NCBI RefSeq assembly: GCF_018732085.1
Contig: NZ_CP076103.1
Coordinates: forward strand, 1,550,001 to 1,614,000
DNA length: 64,000 bases
Origin: Lysobacter capsici
GTDB lineage: Bacteria; Pseudomonadota; Gammaproteobacteria; Xanthomonadales; Xanthomonadaceae
Reading direction: 5' to 3'
A program made the translations under genes and the position numbers. The notes beneath the pieces are model-generated. The model searched no databases, had not been told where the DNA came from, and saw nothing but the letters and a program-made list of their open reading frames with translations. Below, piece by piece: positions 54,134-61,378 of the stretch. The first letter of the stretch is position 1. Each line of letters opens with the position of its first letter.

Positions 54134-54179
54134 GCTTTTCCCCCCTTTGGAAAAGGGGGCAGGGGAGATTTGCTTTTGC
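54134..54179 (-). repeat. Right inverted repeat of the bracketed 26-bp array
   Basis: The mirror of the left repeat: GCTTTTCCCCCCTTTGG, then a G-run, ending ATTTGCTTTTGC. Together with the left copy it delimits a 409-bp unit, 53771-54179. It ends about 40 bp from the stop of the next lipoprotein gene. Confidence 0.9.
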
Positions 54180-54217
54180 TTTGCGCCTTTACGGACAAAA
54201 AAAGCGCACATCCCAAC

Positions 54218-54745
54218 TCAGCGCAAAACCACCGCGATCGACACCCCGATCAATTCCCAGCGCCGATCCACCGGATTGCGTTTCATCCGGTACCAGCCCT
54301 TGTAACGGCGGTTCTCGCCGTCCTGCAGGCTCACCCGCAAGTCGACCGGAATCTCCAGCATCTCCGGCTGCGCTTCCTGGTCGAGCTGCTTGGGCGTGTC
54401 GTTTTCGATGCGGATCGCGCGCAGGTTGTCGAGCGCGCGCAGGTCGGCTTCTTCGTTGCCGCGCGGCAGGCGTTGATAGGCCCAGTGCTTGTCGGCTTGT
54501 TCGCGTTTGCCGCTGCCCAGTTGCTGCAGGTACTGGTGCAGTTCGTCGACCGCCTCGGTCATCGCGTCCAGGCGTTGCTGGCTTTGCGCCTGCGCGCGCT
54601 GCGCGGCGGCGGCCTGTGCGCGGGTTTGCGCGTCATCGGGCGTTTGCGCCGCGGGCGGCGCGACCGACGCGTCCGGGTCGGGTTGGCGCTGGCAGGAGCA
54701 GCCGGCGAAGCTCAGTGCGAGCAGGGCGGGAATCAACAGGCGCAT
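54218..54745 (-). CDS. Lipoprotein of unknown function
   Basis: The 175-aa product has lipobox LSFAGC at about residue 15 and then CQRQPDPDASVAPPAAQTPD. A helical Gln/Ala-rich segment (AQTRAQAAAAQRAQAQSQQR) leads to LDAMTEAVDELHQYLQQLGS, a possible coiled coil, and a C-terminal strand-rich part (IPVDLRVSLQDGENRRYKGW, WELIGVSIAVVLR). I recognise no domain. It is the third lipoprotein gene in this stretch, separated from the others by the repeat array. Confidence 0.8.
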   Translation of the reverse strand: MRLLIPALLALSFAGCSCQRQPDPDASVAPPAAQTPDDAQTRAQAAAAQRAQAQSQQRLDAMTEAVDELHQYLQQLGSGKREQADKHWAYQRLPRGNEEADLRALDNLRAIRIENDTPKQLDQEAQPEMLEIPVDLRVSLQDGENRRYKGWYRMKRNPVDRRWELIGVSIAVVLR

Positions 54746-55016
54746 CGGCGTAGTCCATCCAGCAGGGGCCGCGCGATTGCGGCCGCAGGCGATGCTAGCG
54801 TTTGTCGGCCATGGGGAGGAAGCGGCGACGGCATCGGCCGGCATGAAGCGGACGCAGCGTCGCAAAAAAGCCTGTCATGGACGCGATGACGGGGCTGGCC
54901 GACCGGGCTGATCGCTTTGCTTGCCGATTCGGCGCCGGCCCTGGATGCCGATGCGGCTGCATGCGCCGGCGCGGAACGCGGGCGCATGCAACGGCGCCTG
55001 AGCGCTTGCGCGTCGC

Positions 55017-55733
55017 TCAGGCCTGCGCGTCGCGCAACTGCTGTTCCAGACGCGCCTTCAAGGCATCGTCGATCTTGAGCTGACGCGCCAGTTCATCCAG
55101 ATACGCGCGTTCCATGTAGGTCTGATCGTCGGTCGCCAGCAGGCTGGCCAGGTACATTTCCGCGCCGATCTCCGGAGTGGTCGCCGCGCGCGCGACTTCG
55201 GCCGGGTCCAGCGGCTTTTCCAGTTCGTCGTGCAGCCAGCGGCGCAGTTCCGGATCGCCGTCGATGCGGGTGAACTCGCCCTCGATCACTTCGCGTTCGC
55301 GCGCGTCGATGTGGCCGTCGGCCTTGGAGGCGGCGACCAGCGCCTTGAGAATGGCCTGGCTGTGCAGCTCGGCCTGCGGCGGCGGCAGGCGATCGACGGT
55401 CTGCGGCTCGGCCGCGCTGTCGCCCTGCTGGCGGCGGTAGTCGCCATAGGCCTTGTAGGCCAGCACGCCGACCGCGGCGACGCCGCCGTACAAGGCGATC
55501 TTGCCGGCGTGCTTGCGCAGCTTCTTGTTGCCCAGCAGCAGGCCCAGGGCGCCGCCGGTCAGCGCGCCCTTGCCGAAGTCGGCATTGAGCAGGCCGCGCT
55601 TTTCCTCTTTCCTCTCCTCGCCCTGATAACGCACCGGCGGCTTGCCGCCGCCGAGCAGGCCGTCCAGCCCGCCCGCGCCGAGGCTGTTCTGCGCGGTCTT
55701 CAACAACTGGTCGAGAAAGCCGTGAGTCTTCAT
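55017..55733 (-). CDS. DUF533/TerB-like inner-membrane-associated protein
   Basis: The 238-aa protein resembles YebE and other DUF533 proteins. It has a Gly-rich N-terminal region (NSLGAGGLDGLLGGGK), a membrane-spanning segment (KIALYGGVAAVGVLAYKAY) and a C-terminal TerB-like helical domain (LVAASKADGHIDAREREVIE, IGAEMYLASLLATDDQTYME). The TerB family is linked to stress and tellurite response, but the precise role is unknown. No ter genes are nearby. Confidence 0.88.
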   Translation of the reverse strand: MKTHGFLDQLLKTAQNSLGAGGLDGLLGGGKPPVRYQGEERKEEKRGLLNADFGKGALTGGALGLLLGNKKLRKHAGKIALYGGVAAVGVLAYKAYGDYRRQQGDSAAEPQTVDRLPPPQAELHSQAILKALVAASKADGHIDAREREVIEGEFTRIDGDPELRRWLHDELEKPLDPAEVARAATTPEIGAEMYLASLLATDDQTYMERAYLDELARQLKIDDALKARLEQQLRDAQA

Positions 55734-55910
55734 GCGGTCGCTCCGTAGCGAGGTCGTGATCGAGTGTCGTGACCAAACGACCTATGGGCCGCGACGCCGG
55801 CCTTCAAGGCGAGCGCGGCCGGCGCCGCCTCGCGACGGCGACGACGTACATCCGCGATTCAAGCTCGCGCGATGCAGTGCTCCATGAATTCGCGCGACGC
55901 TGCGCGACCC

Positions 55911-56558
55911 TCAGCCGCGCTGCTGCACCGCAAGACGCAGGCCCAGGGCGATGAACACGCTGCCGGTCAGGCGCTCCTTCCAGCGGCCGCCACCGGCGGC
56001 GAAACGGCGGCCGAAGCGGCCGACCGCGAAGCTCAGGATCAGGCTGTTGAGCATGCCGATCATCGACAGCAAGGCGCCGAGCACCAGGAACTGCAGCCAC
56101 ACCATGCCGCGCTCGGGATGCACGAACTGCGGCAGGAAAGCGAGGAAGAACAAGGCGACCTTGGGATTGAGCACGCCGGTGACGACCGAGCGCAGATAGA
56201 CATGGCGGGCCGACACGCGCGCTGCCGGCACGGCTTCGGCGATGGGCTCGGCCGCCGCGTCGGCCGGCGCCGGCGCGCTGCGCCAGGCCTTGATCCCGAG
56301 CCAGATCAGATACGCCGCACCGGCGTACTTGAGCACTTCGAAGGCCAGCGCCGAGGTCGCCAGCAAGGCCGACAACCCGAGCCCGGCGGCGAGCGCGTGG
56401 ATCAGCGTCGCCGTTTCCAGCCCGAACGCCGCCTGCACCCCGCGCGCGGTCCCGCCGGCCGCGCTCTGGGCGATGATCCAGGCGGTGCCGGGGCCGGGAA
56501 TGAACACCAGCACGGCGGCGGCGATCAGGTAGGCGGTAAGGGTGGCGGTGTCGAACAT
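55911..56558 (-). CDS. LysE-family amino-acid/metabolite exporter
   Basis: The 215-aa protein has six hydrophobic segments and the LysE/RhtB start TAYLIAAAVLVFIPGPGTAW. Other family marks are GVQAAFGLETATLIHALAAG, YLIWLGIKAW and TGVLNPKVALFFLAFLPQFV. Family members export amino acids or homoserine lactones. The chosen ATG at 56558 follows family starts; the longer frame adds an implausible basic leader. It stands alone with gaps on either side. Confidence 0.9.
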   Translation of the reverse strand: MFDTATLTAYLIAAAVLVFIPGPGTAWIIAQSAAGGTARGVQAAFGLETATLIHALAAGLGLSALLATSALAFEVLKYAGAAYLIWLGIKAWRSAPAPADAAAEPIAEAVPAARVSARHVYLRSVVTGVLNPKVALFFLAFLPQFVHPERGMVWLQFLVLGALLSMIGMLNSLILSFAVGRFGRRFAAGGGRWKERLTGSVFIALGLRLAVQQRG

Positions 56559-56746
56559 GGCGGCGGCGGGCGAAGGGCGGAGCCGCAGTCTGCGCCGCGG
56601 CGACGGCGGCCGCCAAGTCCCGCGCGATCGCACCGACGCGAGTGTGTGTTGCGTGTTTGCGGCGATGCCGGCCGGCGTCCGGATAGCGTCGCGTGCAGCG
56701 CGGTTGATCGGCTCGAATGGTCGGGCCGATCAGGCAGGCCGAACGG

Positions 56747-57127
56747 TCAGGCCGACGCCGGCGACTGACTCTGGATCTTCTCGATCGCCGACACGAACGC
56801 CTCGGTGCCGGGCCACTGACCGATCCGCCCGAGCTTCTTGCTGCCGCGGAACACCAGGAACGCCGGAATGCCGTGCAAGCCGAAACGCGTGCCCATCGCC
56901 GGATCTTCGTAGACGTTGTCGTGCAGCCACTCCACGTCCGGCCAGCTGAAGCGCTCCTGCGCGAGCAACATCTGGCCCTTGGCGACATCGCAGTTCGGAC
57001 AGTCCTTGCCCCACAGGAACAAGATGCGCAGGTGGCCGTCGTCGGGCAGGAATTCGTCCAGGCGCGCCTCGCGCACCAGCTTCATCGGAAACTGCCAGAA
57101 GAACCGCGGGTGGGTGGTCTCGGTCAC
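56747..57127 (-). CDS. Thioredoxin-family protein (CPNC active site)
   Basis: The 126-aa protein has a thioredoxin fold with the redox motif CPNC in LFLWGKDCPNCDVAKGQMLL and the cis-Pro loop in FGLHGIPAFLVFRGSKKLGR. It lacks a signal peptide, so it acts in the cytosol. The start may be GTG at 57127 or ATG at 57085. Partner substrates are unknown. A 12-bp hairpin lies upstream at 57233-57261. Confidence 0.85.
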   Translation of the reverse strand: MTETTHPRFFWQFPMKLVREARLDEFLPDDGHLRILFLWGKDCPNCDVAKGQMLLAQERFSWPDVEWLHDNVYEDPAMGTRFGLHGIPAFLVFRGSKKLGRIGQWPGTEAFVSAIEKIQSQSPASA

Positions 57128-57232
57128 CCGGTCATGCTACTCCAGTCGCGGCGGGACGGCGGCCAACACGGGCCCGGCGCGGAGTTCTCGCCGGACGGAC
57201 CGGGAAAGCCCGGTGCCGCCGAACAGGGGCGA

Positions 57233-57261
57233 CATCGGGGCGATACACGATCGCCCCGATG
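57233..57261. terminator. Hairpin downstream of the 477-aa secreted-protein gene
   Basis: CATCGGGGCGAT (57233-57244) pairs with ATCGCCCCGATG (57250-57261) around a 5-nt loop, 11 nt past the stop. No T-tract follows, so the termination strength is uncertain. Confidence 0.55.
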
Positions 57262-57271
57262 CGGCCGCCGC

Positions 57272-58705
57272 TTACAGGGTCAGGCGATACAGCGCGCCCG
57301 GATCGGTGCTCAGCGAGACATCGATACGGTTGGTGCTGGTGCCCACGGTCGTCCACAGGCCGGTGTCGAGGTTGAGCTTCTCGATCTGCGTCCACCAGCG
57401 GTTGAGTCCGATCGTCGCCGTGCCGGAGACAGTCGGGAAGCGGCGGGCGAATACCACCAGGGCGCGGGTGTCGGTGGATTTGCCGTATTCGCCGGCCAGC
57501 ACCTGGTTGGAGGAAATCCAACCGACCAGATCGCCGCTGCCTACGCCCAGTGCGTTGTCGACGAAACCGCGGTAGGCGTAGGCGCTGAGTTCGCGCTGGA
57601 ACTGACGGCTGTAGCTGTGCAGGTTCAGCGCGTCGCCGGCGATGGCGGTGGGGTCGTTGTTCCAGTCCAGCATGCTGGTTTGCCAACCGCCCAGGTTATT
57701 GAACCCGCCCTTGTAGCGATGAGTGTGGCTGGCGAAATTGGCCAGGCCATCGCCGCCGAACACATAGAACCAGCTCGCCGACCAGCGCAGGCTGTTGAAG
57801 TTTGCGTAATCGAACGGATCGGGATGGTTGGCCGGATCGGCGGTCCGCACGTTCTGCATGTACGCCACCGAGGTGCGGCCGCGGCTGCGCGCCATGTTGG
57901 AGACGATCGACATGTTTTCCGACATCAGCAGATCGCGCGCGGTCGCGCAGTTCTGCAGCGACGGCACGAACGGGTACAGGTTGAACGCGAGGTAGTCCGG
58001 CCGGATCTTGTCGACCGCATCGCGGGCGTAGTTGGAATAGCGGTTGACCATCGCCGTGGTCAACGCGGGCTGGGAGATGGTGCCCGTGGCGCAGTCCACG
58101 CCGTACTCGTGAGGCGCGAGCGCGCCGGCATGCCCGGTGCCGTTGAACGACGCGTCGTTGGCGTGCAGCGGAAGCAGGTTGACGAAGATCTTCATGCCGA
58201 CCAGGCGCGGATCGCTCTTGACGCAGTTGGTCTGCTGCTGGAGACGGGCGATATCGTCCAGCGCGGGTTCGTCGGCGAAATGCAGGCCAGCGTAGGTATC
58301 GCCGAATTCGGCGCGCAGCGGCGCGATCAGCGGGTCGATGCGCTTTTGGGTGTAGCTCGCGCAATCCGCGGCGCCATCCGGGCCGCGGGTGCTGTACCAG
58401 TCGAAACCTTCGTAGGTGTAGAAGCTCAGGCCGCGCTCCTTGATCGGCGCGGCGATCAGGCGGGCGGCGGCGAGGGTGTCGGTGGGCGGCAGCAGGAACT
58501 TGGTAACGCCCAGATCCGCCAGGGCGTTGACGGCTTTGCGCGCCTGCACGGGATCGTTGCGGTAGCAGCCGCTGCCCGCCGGCGTCGTGTAGCACATCTC
58601 GGCGGTCATGAACGCGAAGGTGCCGTCGACGAATTCGGCCGCGTGGGAGGATTGGAACGCGAGGCTTGCCGACAGCAGCAGCGCGGACAGGGGGCGTTTT
58701 TTCAT
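57272..58705 (-). CDS. Secreted protein of unknown function (TIM-barrel-like)
   Basis: The 477-aa product has a signal peptide (LSALLLSASLAFQSSHAA). The body includes GVTKFLLPPTDTLAAARLIA, GLSFYTYEGFDWYSTRGPDG, TYAGLHFADEPALDDI and KIRPDYLAFNLYPFVPSL, a pattern like glycosidase TIM barrels with a Glu in HFADEP, and a C-terminal beta domain (GTATIGLNRWWTQIEKLNLD, TSTNRIDVSLSTDPGALYRL). I do not recognise a named family. Glycan or other polymer degradation is possible, but no catalytic pair was confirmed. Confidence 0.7.
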   Translation of the reverse strand: MKKRPLSALLLSASLAFQSSHAAEFVDGTFAFMTAEMCYTTPAGSGCYRNDPVQARKAVNALADLGVTKFLLPPTDTLAAARLIAAPIKERGLSFYTYEGFDWYSTRGPDGAADCASYTQKRIDPLIAPLRAEFGDTYAGLHFADEPALDDIARLQQQTNCVKSDPRLVGMKIFVNLLPLHANDASFNGTGHAGALAPHEYGVDCATGTISQPALTTAMVNRYSNYARDAVDKIRPDYLAFNLYPFVPSLQNCATARDLLMSENMSIVSNMARSRGRTSVAYMQNVRTADPANHPDPFDYANFNSLRWSASWFYVFGGDGLANFASHTHRYKGGFNNLGGWQTSMLDWNNDPTAIAGDALNLHSYSRQFQRELSAYAYRGFVDNALGVGSGDLVGWISSNQVLAGEYGKSTDTRALVVFARRFPTVSGTATIGLNRWWTQIEKLNLDTGLWTTVGTSTNRIDVSLSTDPGALYRLTL

Positions 58706-58916
58706 GGGCTTGCACGTTCCATAGTCGGTATTGATTGCGTTTGGGGGCTTTCGAGCTGCAGAACATCGCGTGGGCGGCATCGCATGCTCAAGCGATGACC
58801 GCGCCTGCCGGCTTGGGCCGGCGAACGCTATTGCACCATTCGCGTGTCTCAGGCCGTGCGTCGTCGATTCATCGCGTCAGGCGTGGAGACCGCCGTTGCC
58901 GCCCGGTCGCGACGGA

Positions 58917-58942
58917 CAAAGCAAAAGCGGGCCACGCCCGCG
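58917..58942 (-). terminator. Rho-independent terminator after MscS gene
   Basis: The minus strand reads GCGGGCGTGGCCCGC followed by TTTTGCTTT; the stem is 6 bp with a 3-nt loop. It lies 4 nt past the stop. Confidence 0.7.
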
Positions 58943-58945
58943 CCG

Positions 58946-60199
58946 TCACTGCGCGACCAACTGCACCGCGTTCTTGCGAAACGCCGCCAGCACCGCGTCG
59001 TAAGTGTCGGAGATGACGTTGTGCTGGCCGTTTTCCGGGTCGTTGATCCAGAAGTGGCCGTCGAGCTGGATGCCCTTGTCGTTGACGCCGGTGATGTACA
59101 TATGCGGCGGCGGTTGTTGCAGCACGCGCGATTGCGCGGTCATCGCCTCGACGAACAGTTTGCGCGCCAGGTCGAGATCGGCGTCGCCCTTGACCAGCAC
59201 CCCGCAGACCAGGCGTAGGTTACGGTCGGACCAGGACTGGTTGACGATCACGTTGCTGGTCAGGCTGTCGTTGGGGACGATGGCCTCGACGCCGTCGCGG
59301 GTGCGGATCATGGTGTAGCGCACGGTCATGCGGGTGACCCGGCCGACGATGTTGTTGGTCGCGATGTTGTCGCCGACCCGCACCGATTGTTCGAACAGCA
59401 CGATCAGGCCGCTGATGTAGCTCGCCGCCAGCCGTTGCAGGCCCAGGCCCAGGCCGATGCCGAGCGCGCCGCTGAACGCGGCCAGCGCGGTGAGGTTGAT
59501 GCCGCTGATCGAGAAGATCACCGCGGTCGCGGTGATCCACACCGCCACGCTGAAGATCCGCGACAGCGCCAGCACGAAATTGGGCTGCAAGGTGCGGCTG
59601 CGGCGCAGCAGGTTGGTGACCGCCTTGTCGCCCCACAGCGCGATGATCGCGATCACCACGCCGACCACCAGGCCCCGGATCACGCCCTCGCTGGACAGGT
59701 TGATGCCGCCGAAGCTGAGCTTGGCCGAGTAGAGTTTGGCGATCAGCGCGCTGCGGTCCTTGAACACGGCGAACACCACGGCCAGCCACGACACCACCGT
59801 GGCCAGCCGCAGCATGATCCGCAGCAGCATGGTCGGGCGGAACAGCAGTTCCACCACCGCGCCGACTACGCGGATGATCACGAACAAGAACAGCAAGGTC
59901 CCGGCCAGGCCGATCAGCGGATTGTCGAAGCTGCCGCCGATCAGGCTGATCGCGCCCAGGCTCAGCAGCATGATCAGCGGCATGCACAGGTACTCGACCA
60001 GGATCAGCACGATGGGCCGTTGATGACCCAGTCTGGCCTTGATCTTGCGCGTGATGAGCACCGCGATCGCCAGCGCGCCGAGCAACACCAGCACGGTAAT
60101 GATCAGGTCGGTCGGATTGGACACCACGTCCAGGGCATCGGACACGATCTCGGACAGTTCGGGGTCGGTCTCCAGGGAGGGCTTGGTGTCGGCGGTCAT
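58946..60199 (-). CDS. Mechanosensitive channel of the MscS family
   Basis: The 417-aa protein has four or more N-terminal membrane helices (for example LIITVLVLLGALAIAVLIT, VIRGLVVGVVIAIIALW), then the MscS pore helix and beta domain: LAAFSGALGIGLGLGLQRLA, IVLFEQSVRVGDNI, MTVRYTMIRTRDGVEAIVPN and SDRNLRLVCGVLVKGDADLD. It would protect the cell from osmotic downshock. A terminator follows immediately. Confidence 0.93.
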   Translation of the reverse strand: MTADTKPSLETDPELSEIVSDALDVVSNPTDLIITVLVLLGALAIAVLITRKIKARLGHQRPIVLILVEYLCMPLIMLLSLGAISLIGGSFDNPLIGLAGTLLFLFVIIRVVGAVVELLFRPTMLLRIMLRLATVVSWLAVVFAVFKDRSALIAKLYSAKLSFGGINLSSEGVIRGLVVGVVIAIIALWGDKAVTNLLRRSRTLQPNFVLALSRIFSVAVWITATAVIFSISGINLTALAAFSGALGIGLGLGLQRLAASYISGLIVLFEQSVRVGDNIATNNIVGRVTRMTVRYTMIRTRDGVEAIVPNDSLTSNVIVNQSWSDRNLRLVCGVLVKGDADLDLARKLFVEAMTAQSRVLQQPPPHMYITGVNDKGIQLDGHFWINDPENGQHNVISDTYDAVLAAFRKNAVQLVAQ

Positions 60200-60251
60200 C
60201 GGTTCGGTGGTCGGGGGATCGATCGGAGAGGGTGACAGGTCCGGACGCGGA

Positions 60252-60719
60252 TCAATCGCGCGGTTCGACGAGCTTGCGATCGCGGCGGCATTGGCTCAGG
60301 GGTTTGCCCTGCGAGGACACGATCCGGGTGATCAGCATCTGTGCACGGTCGGTTTTGACTTTCATGCAGGCGCAGCCGTAACCGTAGCCGCGCGGGTCGC
60401 CTTCGCCGCCGGCCGGCACCCATTCCTTCTCGGCCCTGGGCGGCGGCCAGTCGCCGTCGGCCTGATGGCCGCCCTGTATCGCTACGGTCCATTCGCCGTC
60501 GCGATCGGTCAGCCATGCATTGCCGGGGCTGGGGTTGGCGAACCAACCGCAGCGGTTCTCGACGGCCGAGCCCTTCGCAGCGGTTTTTCCCCAGACGGTG
60601 CCAGGCAGTACGACGAGCCAGAGCGTCAGGCAGGCGCCGAGGATCGCGCGCCGGTGCGCGCGGCGTGGATCGCGCAGGTTCGGACGGGTCGGGCTGTGGC
60701 CGGGGGCGTTGTGCGGCAT
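60252..60719 (-). CDS. DUF4087 secreted protein
   Basis: The 155-aa protein has an N-terminal hydrophobic segment (RAILGACLTLWLVVLPGTVW) likely to be a signal peptide or anchor. The DUF4087 signature is VENRCGWFANPSPGNAWLTD, then EWTVAIQGGHQADGDWPPP and GYGYGCACMKVKTDRAQML, with three conserved Cys. Function is unknown. Start ATG at 60719 is preferred over the longer frame, which lies in repeats. Confidence 0.85.
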   Translation of the reverse strand: MPHNAPGHSPTRPNLRDPRRAHRRAILGACLTLWLVVLPGTVWGKTAAKGSAVENRCGWFANPSPGNAWLTDRDGEWTVAIQGGHQADGDWPPPRAEKEWVPAGGEGDPRGYGYGCACMKVKTDRAQMLITRIVSSQGKPLSQCRRDRKLVEPRD

Positions 60720-60860
60720 CGCGGTGTCCTTCGGGTCGATGTCTTTCGATGGTAACGAGACAGGCGGCCGGGTGTGAGCCTCGCCATCGCGATTGTTCGT
60801 GCTGGAGTGTGATGGCGGGGGAAATGTCGCGGTGGGATTCGCGTGGGGGTAGCGTGGCGA
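60720..60860. other. Gap between DUF4087 gene and 185-bp repeats
   Basis: This stretch must hold the DUF4087 promoter. No clear -35/-10 pair or operator was seen. With the repeats to its right it forms a 659-bp stretch without genes. Confidence 0.4.
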
Positions 60861-61274
60861 GCTGAGCGCAGAGCGTCGGGGCTCAAGCCCCTCCGACAAA
60901 AGATCTGGCTGCGGCGGGGTGAGTGGTTATTGCGATGCGAGTGAGCCATTGGGTTCTCGCTCGAGGTTCGCAAGACGCATGGGCCGCCGAGAGGTCTGTT
61001 GTGGGAGGGGTTTCAACCCCGACGCTCTGCGCTCAGTTCGCCGCTTCGGATCGGAGGGCGTCGGGGCTGAAGCCCCTCCCACAAAAGATCTGGTGGCAGC
61101 GTAATGAGCGGTTATCGGGATGCGAGTGGGCCATTGGGTTCTCGCTCGGAGCTCGCCGGAGCCATGGGCCGCCGAGAGGTCGGTTGTGGGAGGGGTTTCA
61201 ACCCCGACGCTCTGCGCTCAGTTCGCCGCGTCGGATCGGAAGGCGTCGGGGCTCAAGCCCCTCCCACAAAAGAT
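60861..61274. repeat. 185-bp tandem duplication of a hairpin element
   Basis: Units start at 60873, 61058 and 61243 (the third is partial, about 32 bp), an exact 185-bp period. Each unit has an outer inverted pair: GCGTCGGGGCTCAAGCCCCT..CCACAAAA at the left and TTGTGGGAGGGG..AACCCCGACGC at the right. The two full units differ by scattered substitutions only. The upstream flank GCTGAGCGCAGA mirrors TCTGCGCTCAG at the inner boundary. Solitary relatives lie near 32.79 and 44.31 kb. Confidence 0.9.
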
Positions 61275-61378
61275 TGCGCGGATATCGAAGTCTTTGTGGG
61301 GCGAATCCTCAGGTCCGATCGCCCGTCGCGGCGATCGGACCTGCACGGCAGCACGGCGCAAGCCCCTGCCACCGGGCT

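Noticed and set aside
53682..54889. Several open frames running through the 26-bp array into the next lipoprotein region
   Set aside because: They exist because the array has few stops in any frame; they have no ribosome sites and run antisense to the lipoprotein gene.
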